A stretch of DNA of 42,944 nt from contig CAYQDF010000015.1 in the NCBI GenBank assembly GCA_964416175.1, positions 1-42,944 of the forward strand, given 5' to 3'. The position numbers and the translations under genes are program-made. This DNA comes from CAYQDF01 sp964416175 (GTDB lineage: Bacteria; Chloroflexota; Anaerolineae; Anaerolineales; UBA4823). This document shows, in pieces, positions 7,125-15,182 of this stretch. The notes beneath the pieces are model-generated. The model ran no database searches, had not been told where the DNA came from, and saw only the letters and a program-made list of their open reading frames with translations. Position 1 is the stretch's first letter. Each line of letters starts with the position of its first letter.

Positions 7125-8876
7125 TCACACCCCGAGGCTGGTGTAGATCGCTTCAACGGACTCAATTTCCAGTTCTCTTTTGGCCTGATCCCATCCCAAT
7201 ATCTCTCCCATCATCCAGGCGCAGGTCCGCAGCAATTCTCTTCCCGGCCTGCCTGCCGATCCCAGACCTGTCCTGCGGAAGATTACGTCCGACAGGGTGA
7301 TCGCCATCTCCTCTTCGACGGCATGCTGGATCTGTGCCTTGAGGACCTCAGGAGAATCCAGCTTGAGGGACGGGCCGCTTTCTGGCGTCCAGGCGCTTGC
7401 TTCGCCGCCCTCGGCAAGCCGGACAGGACCGCCCACGCCGTGCGCCAATTCAGGTCTGGGCTGGTTATTCATCTGGATCCGTCTTTTGAGGGAAGGGTAA
7501 TCGGAACCATAGTTTTTCACAAGGGCTTCAACCAGCTGCGGATCCATGGACCCTCCCGCTTCTTTCAAGGCTCTTTCGAGGTAGCCGGAAAAGCTATCGA
7601 TCTGGCCATCTGTCAGGCGGGTGATCCGTGTCATGCAGATCGGCGCGGGCACCCCTCGCTGCTCGAATACCAGGTCGACCGCCTTCTCAGCTACCTGGCG
7701 CGCAGATGTATACTTGACGCCGACCACAGTGATTAATCCTTGCAATCCATCCTCCGCCCGGTGGTCGATTACCCTCCCCGAACGGACCAGCTGTACTTCC
7801 TGGCTCCCTGATCCGATCTCGGGGAGAAAGCCTTTGTGCACGAAGCGGATGTCCTCCAGGGTGAGTCCTGCTCCAGGATAACCAGAATTGAACTCATCCA
7901 GGATCTCCTGCAACTTCTCCTCCCGGACCCGAAATTGTCCAGGATCGCCCTGGAAATGCGAATGGAACGTACCTATAATCGATCGATCCCTCCAGGGGGA
8001 TACAAACAGGATGTGGGATGCCTTCTCATCCGTGCGTTGTGCTTTCACAGGCCAGCTTGGAATCCCGGCGCCGTACCCGTGGATGAGCCGGTCAGTAACG
8101 ATGTTCATCGCCAGGGAATGGCGGAATTTTTTCTCCTTTTTCTGCAATGGTAGTCCATCGAGTAATTGATCGACCCAGGGTCCAGCGGTGTTTATAACCT
8201 GCCTGCCACGGATTTCAAACTCGCTTCCAGCCTGAACATCGCGCGCCACGACTCCTTTCACCCGTGAGCCGTCCTGCAAGAACCCTCGCGCTTCCACGTA
8301 GTTCGCCGCGATTGCGCCCTTCCCAACCGCAGATTTGATCAGAGAGAGGGTGAGACGCTCGCTGTTGTAAACCTGACCGTCGTACCAGACAGCGCCTCCG
8401 GTGATGCCTTTATCGACGATGCCAGGCAATACCCTCAGGCATTCCTGTCTCGAGATCAGCCGCCCAGGTGGGATATGCCTGTCCTCGTCCAGGTGTTGGT
8501 TTCGATTCCTCCCGAACAGGTCGTTCAGCAACAACGCTGCGCCCATCACCGGCTTGCTGCGCATCCACCCGGTGTAGGTTGGGACAAGACACGGGAGAGG
8601 ATGAACCAGGTGAGGCGCCACACGCAGGTACGCCGACCTTTCCTGAATCATCATACTCACCAATCGTAGATTGGCATCCTGAAGATATCGCAGACCCCCA
8701 TGGATCGTCTTGAGACTGTTCGCAGAGGTCTCCTGGCCGTAATCACCGCGTTCGATCAGGGCGACCGAAAGCCCGCGCAGCGCTGCATCCCAGGCAATCC
8801 AGGCGCCGTGAATCCCCCCTCCGATAACGACAAGGTCGAAATGACCCTCAGTCAGCGCGTTGATATCTCTCTTCAT
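7125..8876 (-). CDS. glpD: FAD-dependent glycerol-3-phosphate dehydrogenase
   Basis: The 583-residue protein has the FAD-binding dinucleotide fold at the N-terminus (VVIGGGIHG, about 16-24), the substrate/FAD segment TSANSLKTIHGGLRYLQ and the second FAD-contact region VVGVKYTSARQVAEKAVDL. The C-terminal DAO_C-type domain ends with LLRTCAWMMGEILGWD. This is the GlpD/GlpA family, which oxidises sn-glycerol-3-phosphate to dihydroxyacetone phosphate at the inner membrane face and passes electrons to quinone. Length is near the usual 500-580. It sits between two methyltransferase genes in a glycan operon, an unexpected place for a central-lipid enzyme. It may supply or recycle glycerol-phosphate, or have been recruited for a glycerol-phosphate substituent. 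The exact substrate is not proven by sequence. Confidence 0.88.
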   Translation of the reverse strand: MKRDINALTEGHFDLVVIGGGIHGAWIAWDAALRGLSVALIERGDYGQETSANSLKTIHGGLRYLQDANLRLVSMMIQERSAYLRVAPHLVHPLPCLVPTYTGWMRSKPVMGAALLLNDLFGRNRNQHLDEDRHIPPGRLISRQECLRVLPGIVDKGITGGAVWYDGQVYNSERLTLSLIKSAVGKGAIAANYVEARGFLQDGSRVKGVVARDVQAGSEFEIRGRQVINTAGPWVDQLLDGLPLQKKEKKFRHSLAMNIVTDRLIHGYGAGIPSWPVKAQRTDEKASHILFVSPWRDRSIIGTFHSHFQGDPGQFRVREEKLQEILDEFNSGYPGAGLTLEDIRFVHKGFLPEIGSGSQEVQLVRSGRVIDHRAEDGLQGLITVVGVKYTSARQVAEKAVDLVFEQRGVPAPICMTRITRLTDGQIDSFSGYLERALKEAGGSMDPQLVEALVKNYGSDYPSLKRRIQMNNQPRPELAHGVGGPVRLAEGGEASAWTPESGPSLKLDSPEVLKAQIQHAVEEEMAITLSDVIFRRTGLGSAGRPGRELLRTCAWMMGEILGWDQAKRELEIESVEAIYTSLGV

Positions 8877-8897
8877 CTCGGAGTCATGGAACCGGGT

Positions 8898-9719
8898 CTA
8901 CTTTGTGGCGAAAGCCATCAGGTGCCACCCGAGCGGGCGGACCAAAGATCGTGGCAAGATGTTGAACAAGCGCACGAAACCCCCGTTGTAAAGCGCAGCC
9001 TTAATCCCATGATGCAGGCGGGTTTCGACTGGAAAGCGCTCCGGCACGATGCGATAGTGGGTGAATATTCTCAACAGCTGCCTGAATTCTCCTATCGAAT
9101 ATTTCTTGAGGACCGGCGCATCCTCGTGTTCCAGCTCCACGTTCATCACCTTCGACATGGCATTCAACCAGGAGTATTTATTGTAGACCATCAGGATTGC
9201 TTCCCCGCCCGGACGCAGGACACGGTGCAACTCGCTCACCATCTTCGATGCGTTGGCTGTGTACTGCAAAACACCGTGGGCGTAGACCACGTCAAAGGCA
9301 TCGTCCTCAAAAGTCAGGTCTTCACCGTTCATCACCAGCAGTGTTCCAGGCAGCCTGTTTTGCTCGAAATTTGCCCGGGCGAGCTCGATCGCCGTCTCCG
9401 CCAGGTCCACTCCGGTCACCATCGCCCCCCCGCGGGCGAAACGCACCAGATCGATCCCAACCCCGCAGCCGACCTCGAGGAGGTTCTTCCCCCGATACGC
9501 CCCAAAATCGACTAGCCGGGGAAGGTAGCGGAGCTTATCGAAGCGATACTCATCCAGTTCGGCGAAGAAGCCAGCCGATCCGGGCGGCTCTTTCGCAACC
9601 TCCAGGTCGTGAATGTGCTCATTCCAGTAGACCCGGATCGCTTCCAGCAGCGGGTCTTTGAGAGGCAGTGCGCTGGACTCGGATTTCTTAGAAAGCGCGA
9701 TTGGCAGGGTTCTTGTCAT
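8898..9719 (-). CDS. Class I SAM-dependent methyltransferase
   Basis: About 273 residues with textbook motifs: LLEVGCGVGIDLVRFA (motif I), VTGVDLAETAIELA (acidic loop), FDVVYAHGVLQYT (motif II) and HRVLRPGGEAILMVYNKYSW (post-motif). This is the Methyltransf_11 family. Its ATG at 9717-9719 overlaps the stop of the upstream AsnB gene as ATGA, so translation is probably coupled to it. The longer reading from 9797 lies inside that gene and was not used. The C-terminal part (LYNGGFVRLFNILPRSLVRP) resembles methyltransferases placed in polysaccharide loci. The substrate is unknown, most likely a sugar or a GT product. Confidence 0.88.
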   Translation of the reverse strand: MTRTLPIALSKKSESSALPLKDPLLEAIRVYWNEHIHDLEVAKEPPGSAGFFAELDEYRFDKLRYLPRLVDFGAYRGKNLLEVGCGVGIDLVRFARGGAMVTGVDLAETAIELARANFEQNRLPGTLLVMNGEDLTFEDDAFDVVYAHGVLQYTANASKMVSELHRVLRPGGEAILMVYNKYSWLNAMSKVMNVELEHEDAPVLKKYSIGEFRQLLRIFTHYRIVPERFPVETRLHHGIKAALYNGGFVRLFNILPRSLVRPLGWHLMAFATK

Positions 9720-11646
9720 ACCGGAACGGATTCCCTGTGGATGGTCCTGGCGTCCATGACCTGCTGGGACCAGAGCTCGAAGACCATCAATGCCCACAAC
9801 CGGTGGCTGTGGTTCTCAGCCCCGCTCAGGTGTTCCTTCGTCCACCTCGAGATCGTCGCTTCGTCAAAGTACCCGCGCTGCCGGATCCTCGCCTCAGACA
9901 GCAGGTCCATCATCATCGGTTTGAGAGGACCTTTCAGCCAGTTCTTCAGAGGGATACTGAAACCTTGTTTGGGTTTATTGAGAACCATTTCAGGCAGCCT
10001 GTCAGCCATAGCTCGCCGGAGAATTCGCTTCGTTTGCCCGCGGCGCAGCTTCATATGGGCGGGTAAATTGACTGCCAGCTCGACGATCCGGAAATCCAGG
10101 AGGGGCACGCGCGCTTCNNNNNNNNNNGCGCTTCGAGGGACACCGCCATGCTCATCCGGTCTACTTTCGTCAAGATATCGTCGACCAGGTATGTCTTGAT
10201 ATCTACATATTGCTGCTGTGCGAGTTCGTCGCGGTGCGCTGCCAGATTGAAATATCGCTCCAAAACCGCCCCCGAAGATTCCCCGGTCAGACCGCCAGAC
10301 ATCTCTGGCCGGTAAAGAGCCGCTTTTTCCTGCGGGCTCATGAACATCATCCAGCGGGCGTGCTGAAGCGCATCCGGGAGGGCTGCACCTTCGATGAACC
10401 GCTTGGTTTTGTTGATGAGGCCCTTCTTCTCCGGCCTCGGCGGGATCCAGGCTGCCACGGTGGGGATCACGTTCTTCCTCAAACCGGAAGGCAACCAGCG
10501 GTAATAGCGGTCCATCCCCTGCGCCACATAGGTGTCGTACCCTCCAAATAGCTCGTCACCCCCGTCGCCAGAGAGGACGACCTTGACTTTTTTCCTGGCA
10601 ACTTCAGAGACCAGGAAAGTAGGGAAAATCGAAAAGTCGCCAAACGGCTCGTCGAGGTGCCTTACCAAGCGTTCCGCTGTTTCGGCAATGTCCGGTTGCA
10701 GCGTTTCTTCTGTGTGATCGGTCTGGTATCGAAGCGCGATGGCTCGCGCATAAGGCAGCTCATTGTACGTGGCGTCATCGAAGCCGATGGAAAAAGTCCT
10801 GACCGGAGTGGACGATGCAATGCTCATCGCAGCCACGACCGTGCTGGAGTCGATTCCTCCGCTCAGGAAAGCCCCGAGCGGCACGTCGCTCATCAGCTGC
10901 TTTTCCACAGCATCATCGATCAGCTCGCGCAGCATCTCCGCAGCTGTCGCTTCATCCGACGGCGTCTCGACCGTTGGCACGTCCCAGTATTGCTCTACTT
11001 TTACCTCTCCTGCCTGATAAACCAGCCTGTGCCCGGGCGGAAGTTTGTGTACATCTTTAAAGATCGTCCGCGGGGTTGGGATATATTCCAGCGTCAGAAA
11101 CTGGTCCAACGCAACCAGGTCTATTTCCAGGGGGACTTCAGGATGAGCAGCCAGGCACTTGAGCTCCGAACCAAATACTATCCTGTCGCGGCCAACCCAA
11201 TAATAGAGAGGTTTGATGCCGATGTGGTCCCTGGCTGCCAGCAGCCGCTTCCGAGCTGAGTCCCACAGCGCGAATGCGAACATCCCATTGAACCGCTCAG
11301 GACAGCGGTCGCCATATTCTTCGTAGGCATGAACGATCACCTCGGTGTCGCTCCGGGTGGCAAAACGATGCCCGCTCTGCTCCAGTTGCGCGTGGAGCTC
11401 CAGGTAGTTGTAGATCTCGCCGTTGAAGACCAGCCAGAGGCTTTCATCCTCATTCGCCACCGGCTGGTTGCCGGTCACCAGGTCAATGATGCTCAGCCGC
11501 CGCATCCCAAGCCCGGCTTGTTCGTCGGTGTAGAATCCTTCATCGTCTGGTCCTCGATGGGCGATCACGGTGCACATCTTCCGCAATAAGCCCTCGTCGA
11601 TCAACCCATCTGCTTCAGCATGAACAAAACCGCAAATCCCGCACAT
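9716..11646 (-). CDS. asnB: Asparagine synthase (glutamine-hydrolysing), interrupted by a 10-N assembly gap
   Basis: The N-terminus reads MCGICGFV, so removal of Met exposes the nucleophile Cys. RRLSIID, FNGEIYN and TRSDTEV supply the rest of the glutaminase site. The synthetase domain has SGGIDSS and SGDGGDELFGG. After VSLEA the given sequence is broken by N at 10118-10127 and continues in another frame with VPLLDFRIVELAVNLP. The flanks overlap by GCGCTTC; merging them gives the family motif SLEARVPLLD and an open frame of 637 codons plus stop. The gene is therefore intact in the organism. The ATG at 11646 was taken over an upstream in-frame reading because it places Cys at position 2. AsnB-like genes in such loci probably amidate an uronic acid or peptide; true asparagine synthesis is also possible. 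Confidence 0.93.
10118..10127. other. Artefactual 10-N gap within asnB (flanks overlap by 7 bases)
   Basis: The seven bases GCGCTTC occur immediately on both sides of the N run. Deleting the Ns and one copy restores a continuous asparagine synthase frame through the conserved SLEARVPLLD segment. Confidence 0.9.
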
Positions 11647-11659
11647 AGTTTCAACCTTT

Positions 11660-12865
11660 TCAACCTTCAATCGTTTTGATCTCTTCACCAACAGGCCGTG
11701 GAGCAGGCCTCAGGGCCAGATAGATGTCTTCCAGCTTCTTCAAGTAGCCGGCTTCACTGTATTTTTCTTCAGCCAGCTTGCGGCTGTTCACACCCAGACG
11801 GCTGCGCAGTCCTTCATCTTCGATCAACCGCTTCAGGCCATCCACGAACCCCTCCAGGGTCGGCTCGACAAGCAGCGCGGTATTCGCATCGAGTACTAAA
11901 GTATGGGCGCCTAAGTTCGTCGCCAAAATCGGCTTACCGATCTTCAAATACGTGTAGATTTTCAGCGGCACAGAGGTGCCTTCGATCCTTGGCGACACCA
12001 GGATGTCTGCCAATGCGAGGTATTGGTTCGCTTCGTCCACTGGCAGCGTCCCGGTGAACAGCACCTCTCCCCTCACACCCCTTGCCTCAGCCAGCCGTTC
12101 CATCTGTTGGACCTGGCCTGGTTTCCCCCCGACGAGGATGAGTGCCGTCTGGGGATATTGCCGGTGGAGGAGCGCGTAGCTTTCGATCAGCAAATCCACC
12201 CCTTGATATTTCTCAAAGGTGCCCGTGTAGATTATGGCGATTTTTCCCTCAAGCCCCAGTTTCTCTCTCAACTGACGGCTCGCATCCGCGTCCTCTCCGA
12301 CCTCGCTGAGGGGAAGATTTTCGATCATTTTCTCTGGAACATGGGGGTTGATCTCCCGGACGTGGTCTTCGAGATCCGGCCCGATCGTGATCAGCGCATC
12401 GCAAGAATTGATCACGTTGCGCTCCAGGGATTTAAAAATGCTGATCATGAACCGGTTGTCGCCAAACTTGAAGTTGACCAGCTGCTTCGGAAGGCTTGAG
12501 TGCATATCATAAACGTGCTTCTTGCGGAATATCCTGGCAAGCCAGACTGAAAAGAACCCGGCTTCCTCATGGGAATGGATCACGTCATACTGATTTCGCA
12601 GCAGCAGCAAGATGGCTGTGACGCACAGCAGGAAGTCCAGGGGCACCTTCTGCCAGGAAGGGCCAACTTTTATCGCCCTGATGAACGGAATACGAGGCGT
12701 TCGATAGATCCGTACTCCCGGCAGGGTGACATCTCGCCCGAGGTGATAAGTTGCCAGGTCGACAATATGTCCAAGCTTCGAGAGGCCAGATAAACGCTGG
12801 TAGACGCTGATCGGCGTCCCTCTCGGCTCGAAAAACGGCTGTGGCGCGATCATCAAGATTTTCAT
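11660..12865 (-). CDS. Glycosyltransferase family 4 (GT-B fold)
   Basis: The 401-residue protein starts MKILMIAPQPFFEPRGTPISV, with the donor-side Gly loop of GT4 enzymes. It has HSHEEAGFFSVWLA and DMHSSLP in the acceptor domain, and IIYTGTFEKYQGVDLLIES opening the second Rossmann domain. The nucleotide-sugar site is represented by SPRIEGTSVPLKIYTYLKIG, in which the second acidic residue of the usual EX7E pair is not obvious. Expected role: a cytoplasmic retaining transferase adding a sugar to a lipid-linked glycan. It is 13 bases upstream of asnB. Sugar and linkage cannot be inferred. Confidence 0.9.
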   Translation of the reverse strand: MKILMIAPQPFFEPRGTPISVYQRLSGLSKLGHIVDLATYHLGRDVTLPGVRIYRTPRIPFIRAIKVGPSWQKVPLDFLLCVTAILLLLRNQYDVIHSHEEAGFFSVWLARIFRKKHVYDMHSSLPKQLVNFKFGDNRFMISIFKSLERNVINSCDALITIGPDLEDHVREINPHVPEKMIENLPLSEVGEDADASRQLREKLGLEGKIAIIYTGTFEKYQGVDLLIESYALLHRQYPQTALILVGGKPGQVQQMERLAEARGVRGEVLFTGTLPVDEANQYLALADILVSPRIEGTSVPLKIYTYLKIGKPILATNLGAHTLVLDANTALLVEPTLEGFVDGLKRLIEDEGLRSRLGVNSRKLAEEKYSEAGYLKKLEDIYLALRPAPRPVGEEIKTIEG

Positions 12866-12896
12866 CCGTCAAATCGTCCTGTCGCTGGTCTTCTCG

Positions 12897-13938
12897 TCAG
12901 TGATAATCCTCGACCTTCTCTGTGTCAGCTCCAAGCACGCTGCGCACCATATAGATCGGTTTGTTCTGGGACTCGTGGTAAGTCCTCACGATGAGTTCTC
13001 CCAAAAGCCCCATGACGATCAGCTGCNNNNNNNNNNCCCAGCGTGGTGAGCAAGATGGCGAGCAGCAGGATCGGGCGATTGCTCAGCCCAACTCCGAAGA
13101 AAAGGCGCTGTATCGTCAGGTATACAGCAAGTGCGGTCCCCGCGATAAAGGAAAAGATGCCGGCGAGGCCGAAGATTTGCAGCGGGCGGGTGGCATAGTC
13201 CAATAAAAACTTCACGGTGATCAGATCCAGAAACACCTTGATCGTTCGACCGAGGCCATATTTCGATCTCCCAAACTTCCTGGGGAAATGGTTTACCGGG
13301 ATCTCTGCGACCTTGACGCCCATCCAGCTCGCCAGGGCTGGGATGAACCGATGCAGTTCTCCGTACAAACGGATGCTCTTGACGACTTCCCGGCGATAAG
13401 CTTTTAGCGAACAGCCATAATCATGCAGTGGAACCCCGGTAACCTTTGAGATGAGAGCGTTCGCAGCCATGGATGGCAAACGCCTGGTGAGGAACAGGTC
13501 TTGCCTGCGGACTCGCCATCCGCTGACGATGTCAAAGCCCTCATCGACCTTCTTCAAGAGTTCTGGGATATCTCGAGGGTCATTCTGCAGGTCGCCGTCC
13601 ATGGTGACGATCACGGCCCCGTGTGCGTGATCGAACCCTGCTGAGAACGCTGCCGACTGCCCGAAGTTCCGCCTGAGCCGGACTATCCGAACCCGGGGAT
13701 CCTCGCTTTGGATCTCACTGAGGGTCTCAAAAGTCCCGTCCGAACTGCCATCATCGACGAAGATGATCTCGCTGTTCCGGGGCATGGCATTCAGGACTGT
13801 GGACAACTCCTCATAGAGCGCCGCCACGTTCATGACCTCGTTGAACACCGGGATTACGATAGAGAGGTCGATTTCCTTCGGTGTCGCGAGATCCGGGTAG
13901 ACCTGATCTTCAGACGGGAGACGAGAGATATCGAACAT
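12897..13938 (-). CDS. Glycosyltransferase family 2, DPM/GtrB type with two C-terminal membrane helices (N gap inside)
   Basis: The N-terminal GT-A domain has LSIVIPVFNE, FVDDGSSDGT and the metal/donor motif MDGDLQNDPRDIPELL, marking the dolichyl-phosphate-mannose-synthase/GtrB group. These enzymes transfer a sugar to a polyprenyl phosphate. Two hydrophobic helices follow (about residues 230-320). The N run at 13027-13036 falls in the second helix, after LLAILLTTL. Beyond it the frame changes to QLIVMGLLGELIVRTYHESQ and ends at a TGA at 12897-12899. Removing the Ns gives an open frame of 343 codons, and the join matches the usual LGxQL pattern. The product could supply polyprenyl-phosphate sugar for the GT39 enzyme at 18100-19479. 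The ATG at 13938 was chosen; an in-frame TTG at 13962 is possible. Confidence 0.9.
13027..13036. other. 10-N assembly gap inside the GT2 gene
   Basis: The run breaks the frame between LLAILLTTLG and QLIVMGLLGE. Deleting all ten Ns leaves the frame open, so the real insert is probably zero or three bases. Homologues of this type often have one extra residue here (LGVQL), which would fit three bases. Confidence 0.85.
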
Positions 13939-14019
13939 TTTCACACGATTTCTTTCCCTCAAACCCTTGAGGCAGACTCGGGAGAACTAAAGGTTATCTC
14001 AAAAATGGGCAGTTGTGCT

Positions 14020-14934
14020 CTAGTATCCTGCTAAAGAGGCGACTAATCGGCGATAGTTATTCGAGAGTTTCAGGTGCTGTTCTCTCTTCGCAGGACTTTC
14101 CAGGTAAGCCAGCGGTGTCAGGGCCAGTCGGCTAATGGAAGCCAGGAATAGGATCAATTTGTATACCTGGACTGCTGGCCCCGGGTAATGCTTTCGAAAA
14201 TACATGATCTTTCCCTGATAAAGCCGTAAGAACATTTCTTCTGCAGCTTGCTGGGTGCTCTGACCGCCGTAGTGGATCACTTCTGCCTGGGGGATCCAGA
14301 ATAACTGCCACCCCCCCTGCCTCAGCCTCAGGCATAGATCGACTTCTTCCGAATACATGAAGAATTGTTCGTCGAACGTTCCTACTGCGTCCAGCGCCTG
14401 TCGCGGCAGCAGCACACAGGCACCCATTAAAACGTCAACCTGCCTTGGTTGTTTCAGTCCCCAGGTGTGCATAGGATAATTGGCGTATGGCCGGATTGAG
14501 TCGAGGTGAAATAACCGCCAGAGTTCTCGCCAGATGGTTGGCTCTGGATAGGCTGAGATCTGGAGGGAACCATCTGCGTTCAACAAACGCGCTCCCGCCG
14601 CTCCGGCTCCAGGGGTTCTTTCCAGGAATTCGAGCAGCGCCGCCAGCGCGCCGGACCTCATCTCGGTATCCGGGTTCAAAAGCAGAATGTACCTGCCCCT
14701 GCTCTCCCGGATCGCCATGTTGTTCGCTCGTGCGAATCCCGGGTTGTCCTTGTTGGCGATCAGCCTGACTTGTGGGTATTGAGCCTGGACCATTTCGACG
14801 CTGCCATCGTCCGACGCATTGTCAACGACGAAGACCTCGTATTCCAGCCCTTTCAATTCGCCCAGGACGGATCTCAGACACCGGTCGAGATATTCCCGGG
14901 TATTCCAGTTGACGATAATGATCGATAAATCCAC
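14020..14934 (-). CDS. Glycosyltransferase family 2, rhamnosyltransferase-like (WbbL type)
   Basis: The 304-residue protein has LSIIIVNWNTREYLDRCLRS, VVDNASDDGSVEMV and the acceptor/donor signature LLLNPDTEMRSGAL, followed by FMYSEEVDLCLRLRQGGW. This pattern is typical of GT2 enzymes annotated as rhamnosyltransferases (WbbL/RfbF/RfbN). The start is a GTG at 14932-14934 with AGGA upstream. A short C-terminal hydrophobic stretch may bind the membrane. It probably adds a deoxyhexose to the growing glycan; the rhamnose assignment is by family resemblance only. The 248 bases upstream hold the 15018-15073 repeat and no gene. Confidence 0.88.
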   Translation of the reverse strand: MDLSIIIVNWNTREYLDRCLRSVLGELKGLEYEVFVVDNASDDGSVEMVQAQYPQVRLIANKDNPGFARANNMAIRESRGRYILLLNPDTEMRSGALAALLEFLERTPGAGAAGARLLNADGSLQISAYPEPTIWRELWRLFHLDSIRPYANYPMHTWGLKQPRQVDVLMGACVLLPRQALDAVGTFDEQFFMYSEEVDLCLRLRQGGWQLFWIPQAEVIHYGGQSTQQAAEEMFLRLYQGKIMYFRKHYPGPAVQVYKLILFLASISRLALTPLAYLESPAKREQHLKLSNNYRRLVASLAGY

Positions 14935-15017
14935 GACTGCGCGATCCTGAGAGCCTGGGTAATGAGAATGGGATCTGGAACCGATATGGCGCTCTCGCTA
15001 AATCCATTGTATATCGT

Positions 15018-15073
15018 CCTCACCTCTTCCCCACTCCCGGTGTTGGGCGAGAGGATGGGGCTAGGGGTTGAGG
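15018..15073. repeat. Imperfect palindromic repeat (CCTCACC... / ...GGGGTTGAGG type)
   Basis: The segment begins CCTCACCTCTTCCCC and ends GGATGGGGCTAGGGGTTGAGG, so its ends are approximate reverse complements around a central TCCCGGTGTTGGGCGA. It resembles the CCCCTAGCCCC/GGGGCTAGGGG repeats seen in many environmental genomes. It lies in the 248-base gap downstream of the PQQ-propeller gene, where a transcript hairpin could slow or end transcription. No T-run follows it, so it is not called as a terminator. The rest of 14935-15182 shows nothing recognisable. Confidence 0.55.
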
Positions 15074-15182
15074 CGAGGGATAGTACAAGGGCTTAACGAG
15101 AAACCTACTATAGGCTGTTGCTGAAAGTTTTTTTGGAATAACTATTTCCCCCTGGTTTAAGTAGACCATTCAGAGGCGTTCT

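Noticed and set aside
8700..9515. A 271-codon plus-strand frame across the GlpD/methyltransferase junction
   Set aside because: It is antisense to two well-supported genes, with composition typical of a shadow frame.
10108..10200. A frameshifted asparagine synthase pseudogene
   Set aside because: The frame break lies exactly at the 10-N run and is repaired by the 7-base flanking overlap, so it is an assembly artefact.
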